A stretch of 64,000 nt of DNA, taken from positions 2,569,501 to 2,633,500 of the forward strand of contig NZ_CP106759.1 of the NCBI RefSeq assembly GCF_025642255.1. Direction: 5' to 3'. Under the pieces are notes generated by a model, which saw nothing but the letters and a program-made list of their open reading frames with translations, had not been told where the DNA came from and searched no databases. Below, one piece after another: positions 1 through 8,911 of this stretch; the stretch's first letter is position 1, and each line of letters starts with the position of its first letter. Source of the DNA: Stenotrophomonas maltophilia. Lineage in GTDB: Bacteria; Pseudomonadota; Gammaproteobacteria; Xanthomonadales; Xanthomonadaceae. The position numbers and the translations under genes were made by a program.

Positions 1-447
1 GATCAACCGGTGCTCCAGCGCCAGCGGGCGGCCGTCGGCAAGATGCAGGCAGCGCATCGCCAGCAGCATTTCACTGCCGGCCAGCTCCACTTCACCGGCA
101 TTGCCGGCGTCGGCCAGGCGCAGCTCGCGCTGCAGCAGCCGGTACCCGTACTGGTGGCCACGCGAGCCGACCTCCATCGCGATGTCCGGAATCTCCAGCG
201 CCACCTGTTCCAGATGCGGTGGCTGCCGGGCGACGAACGAACCGGCCCGGCGGCGACGCTCGATCATGCCGCTCTCGGCCAGCGCGGTCAGCACCTTGTT
301 GACGGTCATCCGCGAGCAGCCGTACTGCTCCATCAGTTCGTGCTCATAGGGGATGCGGAAACCCGGCGCCCACTCTCCGCTGAGAATGCGGCTTTCCAGG
401 TCGCTGCGGATGCGCTGGTTGAGCGTGGCGGACTTGCTGGCCTTCAC
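1..447 (-). CDS. hutC: Histidine utilisation repressor HutC (GntR family), C-terminus beyond window
   Basis: This GntR-family repressor normally senses urocanate and shuts off the hut genes. The frame is open for 149 codons to the left edge, so the protein is truncated by the window. The N-terminal winged helix is clear, with a YGCSRMTVNKVL recognition helix followed by the wing segment IERRRRAGSFV. The start of the UTRA ligand domain follows, ending near PLALEHRLI, a stretch typical of HutC. I chose the GTG at 447, which lies 28 bases after the hutF stop in the same reading frame. No strong ribosome site is seen, so a slightly different start is possible. Its position behind hutF and its divergence from hutIHGU support the assignment. 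Confidence 0.9.
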   Translation of the reverse strand, partial: MKASKSATLNQRIRSDLESRILSGEWAPGFRIPYEHELMEQYGCSRMTVNKVLTALAESGMIERRRRAGSFVARQPPHLEQVALEIPDIAMEVGSRGHQYGYRLLQRELRLADAGNAGEVELAGSEMLLAMRCLHLADGRPLALEHRLI

Positions 448-474
448 GTGACAGGTCTCGGTGGCGGGAAGCGA

Positions 475-1845
475 TCAGCCCAGCACGCCGCGCAGGGCGG
501 TAGCGAAGGCGGTGGTGATCGCCTCGCGCTGGAGGTGGCGGCCTTCGGCCACGCATTGGCGGCCATGGCGCCAGACCGATCGCAGCGCGCCATTACGTGC
601 GGCGAACACCCAGCTGTCAAGCCATGCGTCATCCCGTCGCGCCTGCAGCGCGGGGTGTGCGGCGTCCAGTTCGAGCAGGTCGGCACTGGCCCCGACCTGC
701 AGACCTGCGGCCACGCCCAACGCCTGTGCGCCGCCGTGCAGCGCGCCCTCGAACAGGAATCTGCCGCTGCTGCGGCTGGCATCGGCAGCCAGCACGTTGC
801 GCCCGCGCAGCGCCAGGCGTTGGCCGTATTCGAGCAGGCGCAGTTCCTCGGCCGCATCGATCAGCACGTTGGAATCGGACCCCACGCCGAAGCGCCCGCC
901 TTCGCGTGCGAACGCCTGCATCGGGAACAGGCCATCGCCCAGATTGGCTTCGGTGATCGGGCACAGGCCGGCGACGGCCCGGCTGGCGACGATGGAGGCG
1001 CGCTCGTCATCGGATATGTGGGTGGCGTGCACCAGGCACCAGCGCGCGTCCACCTCGGCGTGCGCGTACAGCCACTGCACGGGACGCTGTCCACTCCACG
1101 CCAGGCAGGCGTCGACTTCGCGCACCTGCTCGGCGATGTGGATGTGCACCGGGCCCTCGTTCAACGGCAGCAGTGCTGCCAGTTCATCGCCGGTGACGGC
1201 CCGCAGACTGTGCGGGGCGATGCCCAGCACCGCATCGGGCAACGCGGCCAGCGCAGCACGGGCACCCTCCAGCAGCCGCGCAAAACCGTCCACGTCGTGA
1301 ATCAGCCGACGCTGGGCCGGGTTCGGTGCCGCACCACCGAAATCGGCGTGGGCATAGAACACCGGCAGCAGGGTCAGGCCGATGCCGGTCTGTGCCGCGG
1401 CTGCGGCAATACGTGCACTCATCTCGGCCCGGTCGGCGTAGGGCCGCCCCTCCGCATCGTGGTGCAGGTAATGGAACTCGCCGACACGGGTGAAGCCGCT
1501 TTCCAGCATCTCCATGTATGCCTGGGCAGCGATGGCCTGCACTGCGTCCGGGCGCAGGCGGGCAAGGAAGCGGTACATCAGTTCGCGCCAGCTCCAGAAA
1601 CTGTCGCCGTCGCCGCCCCCGATCTCGGTCAGGCCGGCCATGCCGCGCTGGAACGCATGGCTGTGCAGGTTCGGCAGGCCCGGCACCAGGATGCCGACCC
1701 GGGCATCCCCATCCTGCGCGGGCTGCCCCACATCGATCGCGGCGATGCGCCCCGCCTGCACCTGCAGGCGGACATCGCGGGCCCAGCCATCGGCGAGCAG
1801 CGCGTGGGCGGCATGGAAACAGGACGGGGAACGCGAATCGGACAT
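475..1845 (-). CDS. hutF: Formimidoylglutamate deiminase HutF
   Basis: HutF hydrolyses N-formimidoyl-L-glutamate to N-formyl-L-glutamate and ammonia, the first half of the two-step end of the histidine pathway. The 456-residue protein belongs to the amidohydrolase superfamily. Metal-site motifs are visible in order: LHSHAFQRG, HIHIAEQ, HATHISDDE and GSDSNVLID. I use the ATG at 1845. A GTG at 1869 in the same frame would place the start inside the promoter region, so it is less likely. The gene is followed by hutC and diverges from hutI. Its partner is HutG, encoded at 4671, which removes the formyl group. Confidence 0.93.
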   Translation of the reverse strand: MSDSRSPSCFHAAHALLADGWARDVRLQVQAGRIAAIDVGQPAQDGDARVGILVPGLPNLHSHAFQRGMAGLTEIGGGDGDSFWSWRELMYRFLARLRPDAVQAIAAQAYMEMLESGFTRVGEFHYLHHDAEGRPYADRAEMSARIAAAAAQTGIGLTLLPVFYAHADFGGAAPNPAQRRLIHDVDGFARLLEGARAALAALPDAVLGIAPHSLRAVTGDELAALLPLNEGPVHIHIAEQVREVDACLAWSGQRPVQWLYAHAEVDARWCLVHATHISDDERASIVASRAVAGLCPITEANLGDGLFPMQAFAREGGRFGVGSDSNVLIDAAEELRLLEYGQRLALRGRNVLAADASRSSGRFLFEGALHGGAQALGVAAGLQVGASADLLELDAAHPALQARRDDAWLDSWVFAARNGALRSVWRHGRQCVAEGRHLQREAITTAFATALRGVLG

Positions 1846-1862
1846 GGCTGGACAACCCGAAA

Positions 1863-1891
1863 TGGACACCTATATTGTATAGACATATAAG
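1863..1891 (+). promoter_or_regulatory. hut divergent promoter with HutC-type operator
   Basis: For hutI I see a -35 box TGGACA (1863-1868), a 17-base spacer and a -10 box TATAAG (1886-1891). A near-palindrome, TTGTATAGACATATAA (1875-1890), lies in the spacer and overlaps the -10. Its core TGTATAGACA matches its own reverse complement at 8 of 10 positions and resembles the TGTATATACA-like sites known for HutC. On the minus strand TACAAT (1879-1874) is a possible -10 for hutF-hutC. Repressor binding here would block both directions. The predicted transcript start is near 1898. This is inference from sequence only. Confidence 0.65.
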
Positions 1892-1912
1892 CACAGCCGC
1901 AGTGTGGATGCC

Positions 1913-3136
1913 ATGCATGTCGATATCCTCTGGTCCAACGTCCATCTGATCACCCTCGACGGTGAGGGCCTGGGTGTCCTCCGTGACGGCGTGCTGGCCT
2001 GCGCGGGCGGCCGCATCGTCCACGTCGGCCCAGCCGGCAGCGATGCCCATCTGCAGCCGACCACCCGCATCGACGGCGAAGGCCGCTGGGTCTCGCCCGG
2101 CCTGATCGACTGCCACACCCACCTGGTCTACGCCGGCAACCGCGCCAACGAATTCGAGCAGCGCCTGCAGGGTGTGAGCTATGCCGACATCGCCCGCGCG
2201 GGCGGCGGCATTGTCTCCACCGTGCGCGCCACCCGCGCCGCGACGCCAGCCCAGCTTGCCGCCGAGAGCCGTCCTCGCCTGCTGGCGATGCGCGCCGAGG
2301 GCGTGACCACGATCGAGATCAAGTCCGGCTACGGCCTGACCCTGGACGACGAGCGCAAGCAGCTGCAGGTCGCACGCGCGTTGGGCGAGGAGTGCCGGGT
2401 GAATGTGGTGCCGACCTTCCTGGGTGCCCATGCGGTTCCCCCGGGCCGCCAGGCGCAGGAGTACATCGACGAGGTCTGCGACGTGATGATTCCGGCCATC
2501 GCGGCCGAGGGCCTGGCCGAAGCCGTGGACGTGTTCTGCGAGAACATCGCCTTCTCCCCTGCGCAGGCGCGGCAGGTGTTCGACGCCGCACGCGCGAACG
2601 GACTGGCGGTGAAGATCCATGCCGAGCAGTTGAGCAACCAGCACGGGGCAGAGCTTGCCGCCGGCTTCGGCGCGCTGTCGGCCGATCACATCGAACATCT
2701 GGATGACGCCGGCATCGCCGCGATGGCGGCGGCCGGCACCGTTGCCGTGCTGCTGCCGGGCGCGTTCTATTTCACCCGCGATACCACCCCGCCGCCGATT
2801 GCCGCGCTGCGTGCAGCGGGTGTGCCGCTGGCACTGGCCACCGACAGCAACCCGGGCACCTCGCCGCTGACCAGCCCGCTGCTGGCGATGAACATGGGCG
2901 CGACCCTGTTCCGCCTGACGGTGGACGAGTGCATCGCCGGCTTCACCCGCGAAGCAGCGCGTGCGCTGGGCCATGGCGACCGCATCGGCCGCCTGGCCGT
3001 GGGCATGGACTGCGACCTGGCGATCTGGGACATCGACGCGCCCGCCGACCTGGTCTACCGCATTGGATTCAACCCGCTGCACGCGCGCGTGGTGCGCGGT
3101 CAGCCCGACCTGCCTGCCTCCTGGAGCAACACATGA
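1913..3136 (+). CDS. hutI: Imidazolonepropionase HutI
   Basis: HutI opens the imidazolone ring of 4-imidazolone-5-propanoate to give N-formimidoyl-L-glutamate. The 407-residue amidohydrolase has the family metal motifs [27 protein letters not shown] and [10 protein letters not shown]. The ATG at 1913 is preferred; an in-frame GTG at 1904 would add three residues but lies only about six bases after the predicted transcript start. No ribosome site is obvious for either. The stop overlaps the hutH start as ATGA, suggesting translational coupling. The length fits the family. Confidence 0.95.
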   Translation: MHVDILWSNVHLITLDGEGLGVLRDGVLACAGGRIVHVGPAGSDAHLQPTTRIDGEGRWVSPGLIDCHTHLVYAGNRANEFEQRLQGVSYADIARAGGGIVSTVRATRAATPAQLAAESRPRLLAMRAEGVTTIEIKSGYGLTLDDERKQLQVARALGEECRVNVVPTFLGAHAVPPGRQAQEYIDEVCDVMIPAIAAEGLAEAVDVFCENIAFSPAQARQVFDAARANGLAVKIHAEQLSNQHGAELAAGFGALSADHIEHLDDAGIAAMAAAGTVAVLLPGAFYFTRDTTPPPIAALRAAGVPLALATDSNPGTSPLTSPLLAMNMGATLFRLTVDECIAGFTREAARALGHGDRIGRLAVGMDCDLAIWDIDAPADLVYRIGFNPLHARVVRGQPDLPASWSNT

Positions 3137-4674
3137 GCAACACCCTGGTTCTTCGCCCCGGCCATGTCACCCTCGCCCAGTGGCGACAGGTCTATCGCGG
3201 TGCGCCGCTTGCGCTGGATCCGGCGGCGCTGCCGGTGGTACGCGCCAGTGCCGCCGCCGTGGCTGCCATCGTCGCCAAGGGTGCGCCGGTGTACGGCATC
3301 AATACCGGCTTCGGCAAGCTGGCCAGCGTGCGCATCGAGCGCGAAGACCTGGCCACGCTGCAGCGGAACATCGTGCTGTCGCACGCCGCAGGCGTGGGTG
3401 AGCCGATGCCCGCCAGCGTGGTGCGGCTGATGATGGCGCTGAAGCTGGTCAGCCTGGCCCAGGGGGCTTCCGGTGTGCGCGAGGAGACGCTGCTGCTGCT
3501 GGAGGCGATGCTGGTCAAGGGCGTGTTGCCGGTGGTGCCGGCGCAGGGCTCGGTCGGCGCATCGGGTGACCTCGCACCGCTTTCGCACCTGGCCAGCGTG
3601 ATGCTGGGCGTGGGCGAAGCCTTCATCGGCGATGAGCGGCTGCCGGCCCGGGACGCACTGGCGCGGGCCGGCCTGCAGCCGGTTGAACTGGGCGCAAAGG
3701 AAGGCCTGGCCCTGCTCAATGGCACCCAGTTCTCCACCGCCTATGCACTGGCCGGCCTGTTCGAGATCGAGACCGTGTTCCAGGCCGCGCTGGTCACCGG
3801 CGCACTGTCGGTGGAAGCGGCGAAGGGATCGGATACACCATTCGATCCGCGCATCCATGCCATTCGTGGCCAGCGCGGACAGATCGCCACGGCCGCCACG
3901 CTGCGCACGCTGATGCAGGACTCGGGCATCCGTGAATCGCATCGCGACAACGACGTGCGGGTGCAGGATCCGTATTGCCTGCGCTGCCAGCCGCAGGTGA
4001 TGGGTGCGGCACTGGACATCCTGCGCCAGGCCGCCACCACGCTGGAAATCGAAGCCAACGGCGTGTCCGACAATCCGCTGGTGTTCACCGACACCGGCGA
4101 GGCGCTGTCCGGCGGCAACTTCCACGCCGAGCCGGTGGCCTTCGCGGCCGACATGCTGGCGATGGCGGTGTGCGAGATCGGTTCGATCAGCGAACGCCGC
4201 CTGGCCATGCTGGTGGATCCGGCACTGTCCGGCCTGCCGGCTTTCCTGACCCCGCGCCCCGGCCTGAATTCCGGCTTCATGATTCCGCAGGTGACCGCCG
4301 CCGCGCTGGTGTCCGAGAACAAGCAGCGGGCCTATCCGGCCAGTGTGGATTCGATCCCGACCTCGGCCAACCAGGAAGACCACGTGTCCATGGCCGCACA
4401 CGGTGCGCGCCGGTTGATGCAGATGGCCGAGAACGCGGCCAATGTGATCGGCATCGAACTGCTGGCCGCCGCACAGGGCTGTGACTTCCATGCGCCGCTG
4501 CGCTCCAGCGCTGCCCTGGAGAACGTGCGCGCCACCCTGCGCGCGCAGGTGCCGACCCTGCAGGACGACCGCTACTTCCACCCGGACATGGTGGTTGCCA
4601 CCTCGCTCGTGCGCAGCGGCGCGCTGGCACGGGGCCTGGAAGCTGTCCTGCCGACCGTGGAGCCGCAGGCATGA
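3133..4674 (+). CDS. hutH: Histidine ammonia-lyase HutH
   Basis: HutH removes ammonia from histidine to give urocanate, the entry step and the source of the hut inducer. The 513-residue protein carries the Ala143-Ser144-Gly145 triad (in [12 protein letters not shown]) that cyclises to the MIO prosthetic group. Other active-site segments are visible, such as [10 protein letters not shown] near residue 54 and [13 protein letters not shown]. The frame is open far upstream, but the ATG at 3133 overlaps the hutI stop and begins the conserved N-terminus. The 3' end overlaps hutG by four bases (ATGA). Confidence 0.97.
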   Translation: MSNTLVLRPGHVTLAQWRQVYRGAPLALDPAALPVVRASAAAVAAIVAKGAPVYGINTGFGKLASVRIEREDLATLQRNIVLSHAAGVGEPMPASVVRLMMALKLVSLAQGASGVREETLLLLEAMLVKGVLPVVPAQGSVGASGDLAPLSHLASVMLGVGEAFIGDERLPARDALARAGLQPVELGAKEGLALLNGTQFSTAYALAGLFEIETVFQAALVTGALSVEAAKGSDTPFDPRIHAIRGQRGQIATAATLRTLMQDSGIRESHRDNDVRVQDPYCLRCQPQVMGAALDILRQAATTLEIEANGVSDNPLVFTDTGEALSGGNFHAEPVAFAADMLAMAVCEIGSISERRLAMLVDPALSGLPAFLTPRPGLNSGFMIPQVTAAALVSENKQRAYPASVDSIPTSANQEDHVSMAAHGARRLMQMAENAANVIGIELLAAAQGCDFHAPLRSSAALENVRATLRAQVPTLQDDRYFHPDMVVATSLVRSGALARGLEAVLPTVEPQA

Positions 4675-5525
4675 ATGCCCACCCCGACTGGCTGACGGTG
4701 CACGAGGGCGATGCTCCGCTGATCGTCAGCTTCCCGCATACCGGCAGCGAACTGCCGCACGATCTGATCGGCGACTATCACTCGCCGTGGCTGGCGCGTC
4801 GCGATACCGACTGGTGGGTGCACGAACTGTACGACTTCGCACGCGGCATGGGCGCGACCACCGTGCGGTCGGCGATCTCGCGTTCGGTGATCGATCTCAA
4901 CCGCGATCCCAGCGGGGTATCGCTGTACCCGGGCCAGAACACCACCGGCCTGTGCCCGCTGACCACCTTCGACAACCAGCCGCTGTACCACGCCGGGCGC
5001 GAGCCGGACGAAGCGGAGATCGCGCGCCGTCGGGACACCTATTTCGCGCCTTACCACGACGCGCTGGCCGCGCAGATCGCGCGGCTGCGCGCACGTCACG
5101 GCACGGTGGTGGTGTATGACGCGCACTCGATCCGCTCGCACATTCCACACCTGTTCGACGGTGAACTGCCGCAGTTCAATCTCGGCACCGCCGGTCCGTC
5201 CGGCGCACCGGATACCTCCTGCGACAACGCACTGAGCGACGTGGTGGAAAACCTGCTGAAGATCAGCGGCATGAGCCAGGTGCGCAACGGCCGCTTCAAG
5301 GGCGGCTGGATCACCCGCCACTACAGCAACGTGGCCGGCGGCGTGCACAGCCTGCAGATGGAGCTGGCCTGTCGCGGCTACATGCACGAACCCCTGCCGG
5401 ACCAGGTGGACGAGCACAGCTGGCCCACCCCGCTCGACCCCGACCACGCCGCACCGCTGCGCCACACCCTGGCGCAGGTGCTCAATGCCTGCCTTGAATT
5501 TGCTACGAACCGGAGCGCCGCATGA
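4671..5525 (+). CDS. hutG: N-formylglutamate deformylase HutG
   Basis: HutG hydrolyses N-formyl-L-glutamate to glutamate and formate, the last step of the pathway branch that begins with HutF. The 284-residue protein belongs to the N-formylglutamate amidohydrolase family. Conserved segments include [13 protein letters not shown] near the N-terminus, [28 protein letters not shown] and the [19 protein letters not shown] region. It is not the unrelated arginase-type HutG that releases formamide. Start and stop both overlap neighbours by four bases, so it is translated in series with hutH and hutU. Confidence 0.94.
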   Translation: MNAHPDWLTVHEGDAPLIVSFPHTGSELPHDLIGDYHSPWLARRDTDWWVHELYDFARGMGATTVRSAISRSVIDLNRDPSGVSLYPGQNTTGLCPLTTFDNQPLYHAGREPDEAEIARRRDTYFAPYHDALAAQIARLRARHGTVVVYDAHSIRSHIPHLFDGELPQFNLGTAGPSGAPDTSCDNALSDVVENLLKISGMSQVRNGRFKGGWITRHYSNVAGGVHSLQMELACRGYMHEPLPDQVDEHSWPTPLDPDHAAPLRHTLAQVLNACLEFATNRSAA

Positions 5526-7195
5526 CCCGCAACGACCCGTCCCGCACCCTTGCCGCACCGACCGGCACCACGCTCAACGCCAAGAGCTGGCTGACCGAAG
5601 CACCGCTGCGCATGCTGATGAACAACCTGCATCCGGACGTGGCCGAACGGCCGCAGGAACTGGTGGTGTACGGCGGCATCGGCCGCGCCGCGCGCGACTG
5701 GGAGAGCTTCGATGCCATCGTCGAAACGCTCAAGCGCCTGGACGATGACCAGACCCTGCTGGTGCAGTCGGGCAAGCCGGTGGGCGTGTTCCGCACGCAT
5801 GCCGATGCGCCGCGCGTGCTGATCGCCAACTCCAACCTGGTGCCGCGCTGGGCCAACTGGGACCACTTCAACGAGCTGGATAAGAAGGGCCTGGCCATGT
5901 ACGGCCAGATGACCGCCGGCAGCTGGATCTACATCGGCGCACAGGGCATCGTGCAGGGCACCTACGAGACGTTCGTGGAAATGGGCCGCCAGCACTTCGG
6001 CGGCGATCTCACCGGCAAGTGGTTGTTCACCGGCGGCCTGGGCGGCATGGGCGGCGCGCAGCCGCTGGCGGCAGTGATGGCGGGTGCCTCCTGCCTGGCG
6101 GTCGAGTGCCGAAGGAGCAGCATCGACATGCGCCTGCGCACCGGCTACCTGGACACCTGGACCGACAACCTGGACGAAGCACTGCGCCTGATCGATGAAG
6201 CCTGCAAGGCGGGCACGCCGAAATCGGTGGGCCTGCTCGGCAACGTTGCCGATGTGCTGGCCGAACTGCTCAAGCGCGGCGTGAAGCCGGACCTGCTGAC
6301 CGACCAGACCTCCGCGCACGACCCGGTGAACGGCTACCTGCCGCAGGGCTGGACCGTCGAACAATGGGACGAGAAGCGGGTTTCCGCGCCGAAGGAAGTG
6401 GAAAAGGCCGCGCGTGCCTCGATGGCCAACCACATCCGCGCCATGCTCGGCTTCCACGCACTGGGCGTGCCGACCGTCGATTACGGCAATAACCTGCGGC
6501 AGATGGCGCTGGAAGAAGGCGTGGCCAATGCCTTCGATTTCCCCGGCTTCGTCCCGGCCTACATCCGTCCGCTGTTCTGCCGCGGCATCGGCCCGTTCCG
6601 CTGGGCCGCGCTGAGTGGCGATCCGGAAGACATCGCCAAGACCGACGCCAAGGTGAAGGAACTGATTCCGGACAACCCGCACCTGCACCGCTGGCTGGAC
6701 ATGGCCGCCGAGAAGATCAAGTTCCAGGGTCTGCCGGCGCGCATCTGCTGGGTGGGCCTGGGTGACCGCGATCGGCTGGGGCTGGCCTTCAACGAAATGG
6801 TCGCCAACGGTGAGCTGAAGGCGCCGGTGGTGATCGGCCGCGACCACCTGGACAGCGGCAGCGTCGCTTCGCCGAACCGCGAAACCGAAGCCATGGCCGA
6901 CGGTTCCGACGCAGTCTCCGACTGGCCGCTGCTGAACGCGCTGCTCAACACCGCCAGCGGTGCGACCTGGGTATCGCTGCACCACGGCGGCGGCGTGGGC
7001 ATGGGCTTCTCGCAGCACGCCGGCATGGTCATCGTCTGCGATGGCACCGAGGCGGCCGCCAAGCGCATCGGTCGTGTGCTGTGGAACGACCCGGCCACCG
7101 GCGTGATGCGCCACGCCGATGCCGGCTATGAGATCGCGATCGAGTGCGCGAAGGAAAAGGGACTGGATCTGCCGGGTATTCTGGGCCGATCGTGA
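5522..7195 (+). CDS. hutU: Urocanate hydratase HutU
   Basis: HutU adds water to urocanate to form 4-imidazolone-5-propanoate, using NAD+ as an electrophile. The 557-residue protein has the usual family length. The NAD-binding segment [17 protein letters not shown] and the [18 protein letters not shown] segment are conserved. A glycine-rich [15 protein letters not shown] motif lies near the C-terminus. It is the last gene of hutIHGU and starts inside the hutG stop (ATGA). SMAG-type palindromes follow directly, and no other terminator is seen. Confidence 0.97.
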   Translation: MTRNDPSRTLAAPTGTTLNAKSWLTEAPLRMLMNNLHPDVAERPQELVVYGGIGRAARDWESFDAIVETLKRLDDDQTLLVQSGKPVGVFRTHADAPRVLIANSNLVPRWANWDHFNELDKKGLAMYGQMTAGSWIYIGAQGIVQGTYETFVEMGRQHFGGDLTGKWLFTGGLGGMGGAQPLAAVMAGASCLAVECRRSSIDMRLRTGYLDTWTDNLDEALRLIDEACKAGTPKSVGLLGNVADVLAELLKRGVKPDLLTDQTSAHDPVNGYLPQGWTVEQWDEKRVSAPKEVEKAARASMANHIRAMLGFHALGVPTVDYGNNLRQMALEEGVANAFDFPGFVPAYIRPLFCRGIGPFRWAALSGDPEDIAKTDAKVKELIPDNPHLHRWLDMAAEKIKFQGLPARICWVGLGDRDRLGLAFNEMVANGELKAPVVIGRDHLDSGSVASPNRETEAMADGSDAVSDWPLLNALLNTASGATWVSLHHGGGVGMGFSQHAGMVIVCDGTEAAAKRIGRVLWNDPATGVMRHADAGYEIAIECAKEKGLDLPGILGRS

Positions 7196-7203
7196 CCCGG
7201 GTG

Positions 7204-7227
7204 TCGCCGGGCATGGCCCGGCGCTAC
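7204..7227 (-). repeat. SMAG (GTAG-headed) palindrome
   Basis: On the minus strand it starts with GTAG and then forms the stem CGCCGGGC...GCCCGGCG. It lies nine bases after the hutU stop. The same core recurs at 45015, 51485, 53331 and 53410. SMAG elements are a known abundant family of short palindromes in S. maltophilia; at the RNA level they fold into a hairpin that may end or protect transcripts. Confidence 0.8.
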
Positions 7228-7246
7228 CGGTGCGGGTACCTGCGAT

Positions 7247-7263
7247 GCCGGGCATGGCCCGGC
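7247..7263. repeat. SMAG-like palindrome core lacking GTAG head
   Basis: The core GCCGGGCATGGCCCGGC repeats the stem of the neighbouring element 20 bases upstream but has no GTAG or CTAC terminus. It may be a decayed second copy in a hutU-distal pair. Confidence 0.65.
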
Positions 7264-7329
7264 GCCATGCGCTTGACCCCGCCCCCGCCGCTGACCAAGA
7301 TGCGCCATCGCCACTGACGGATCATCGCG

Positions 7330-8763
7330 ATGTACCGCGCCCTTGCCGCGCTCTTCTGTGCCTTGACCGTTGCCCTGCCTGCTCTGGCGGGGGATGTTCG
7401 CAACGATCTTCCGGCCCGGATGGATGCGCAGTTGCAGGCCAACCGCGAACGCTATGGCATCGCCGGCCAGGCGGTACTGGTCGCACACAACGGCCAGGTG
7501 CTGTACCAGGGCGCCAGCGGTGAACGTGATCCCGCTACCCATTCACCGGCCACCGTCGATACCATCTTCGCCGCGCAGTCGATGGCCAAGCTGCTGACCA
7601 GCACGCTGGTGATGCAGCTGGTCGATGAGGGCAAGGTGGATCTGGATGCACCGGCCAGCCGCTACGTGCCGGACTTGCCCGCCGCATGGCAGGCGATCCG
7701 TGTGCGTGATTTCCTCAACCACAGCTCCGGTATCGGCGAGTACTACGAGCGGGTGGACAACCGCTGGGTGAGCAAGGGCTACAACGGCCTCGCACCCGAT
7801 CTCGCCGCCGCACTGAAGGTCGCTGGTTCGGCGCCGATGCAGTTCACCACCGGCAGCCGCGTGCAGTACACGCAGGCCAACTATCTGGTGCTGACCGCAT
7901 TGCTGCAAACGCATTACGGCAGGCCCTACCCGGCGATCGCCCGCGAATGCATCCTGCAGCCGTTGAAGATGGCCAGCACCTCGTGGGGTGTCGCCAGCGT
8001 GCCAGCCCAGCGCGCGGCCGTGCCGTACATCGGCAAGGATGGGCAGCTGCAGCCGGCCAACGAAGACCCGTGGCCGGACTACGGCTGGGGCCATGCCGAT
8101 CTGCAGACCAGCGTGGGCGACATGAACCGTTTCCTGCAGGCGCTGGCCACCGGCAAGCTGCTGCGTACGGCAACACTGGAAAAGCTCTGGCAGCCGCAGA
8201 GGCTGACCGATGGCCGCAGCAATTTCTTCTCCACCGGCTGGGATACCACGCGCAGCGATGGCTACACCCAGGTCGGTCACGACGGTGGCACCCGCGTGCG
8301 TGCGCGGCTGGCGTACAAGGACACCCTGGCCAGCGGCTACTGGCTGTTCGTGTACCTCACCAACGGCAGCGCCCGCAACGTCTGGTCGAGCACCCTGGTG
8401 GAGAGCACGATGGCCGTCGCCGCACCCAAGGTGTTTCCGCACGCTGCGCTGTCCGAACGCCTGATTGCCTATGCGTTGGACGATGACGCAGGGGCTGCAC
8501 AGGCAATGCGGGCCTGGTTGCGCGACGACCACGGCATCAGCGGCAGCGAGCTGGAACGTGCGATCAACAGCGATGGCTATGGCATCCGCGAGGGCCTGGG
8601 CGCGCGCAGGGCGTTGAAGGTATTCGCCCTCAACACCGAGCTGTATCCGGATTCGGCCAATGTGTGGGACAGCCTGGCCGAGTGTCATGCGGCATTGGGT
8701 GAGACGGATGTCGCAGAGCGGCTGTATGCGAAGTCGAAGGCGCTGGCGAAACCGTCTTTGTAG
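7330..8763 (+). CDS. Exported serine hydrolase, class C beta-lactamase family, with C-terminal tail
   Basis: This 477-residue protein has a signal peptide (about residues 1-20, cut after ALA) and a beta-lactamase/penicillin-binding fold. The nucleophile motif is S84-M-A-K87. The second motif is Y180-T-Q rather than the classic YxN, and the third appears as GHDGG instead of KTG. These changes suit the esterase or D-aminopeptidase-like members of the family more than a true beta-lactamase. The last ~100 residues look helical and TPR-like (NVWDSLAECHAALGETDVAERLY). The substrate is unknown. The TAG stop is formed by the GTAG head of the SMAG element at 8760, so the repeat defines the end of the protein. 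Confidence 0.85.
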   Translation: MYRALAALFCALTVALPALAGDVRNDLPARMDAQLQANRERYGIAGQAVLVAHNGQVLYQGASGERDPATHSPATVDTIFAAQSMAKLLTSTLVMQLVDEGKVDLDAPASRYVPDLPAAWQAIRVRDFLNHSSGIGEYYERVDNRWVSKGYNGLAPDLAAALKVAGSAPMQFTTGSRVQYTQANYLVLTALLQTHYGRPYPAIARECILQPLKMASTSWGVASVPAQRAAVPYIGKDGQLQPANEDPWPDYGWGHADLQTSVGDMNRFLQALATGKLLRTATLEKLWQPQRLTDGRSNFFSTGWDTTRSDGYTQVGHDGGTRVRARLAYKDTLASGYWLFVYLTNGSARNVWSSTLVESTMAVAAPKVFPHAALSERLIAYALDDDAGAAQAMRAWLRDDHGISGSELERAINSDGYGIREGLGARRALKVFALNTELYPDSANVWDSLAECHAALGETDVAERLYAKSKALAKPSL

Positions 8764-8819
8764 AGCCGAGCCGATGCTCGGCTCCGTAAAAAAGCAGCCG
8801 AGCATCGGCTCGGCTCTAC
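8760..8819 (+). repeat. Perfect SMAG pair forming a long hairpin, probable terminator
   Basis: Two 24-base arms, 8760-8783 and 8796-8819, are exact reverse complements, each bearing the GTAGAGCCGAGCC form of SMAG. The 12-base spacer contains a run of six A. Bases 8761-8763 are the stop codon of the upstream hydrolase. A transcript would fold into a very stable stem, likely halting or stabilising the upstream mRNA before the TonB receptor gene. Confidence 0.85.
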
Positions 8820-8911
8820 AGGTGCACCTGCCCCATACGCCGGTGATGGGTGACGTGGCGCCGTCGACCTGTTAACTTGCGCGCCACTTTCGTGGTTTAC
8901 AGCATTTCCGC

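Noticed and set aside
1846..1869. Start of hutF at GTG 1869
   Set aside because: It would put the start codon within the promoter and operator region; ATG 1845 begins the conserved sequence.
10..1890. Open frame of 626 codons opposite hutC and hutF
   Set aside because: The minus-strand genes are clear family members and the frame runs across the gap between them.
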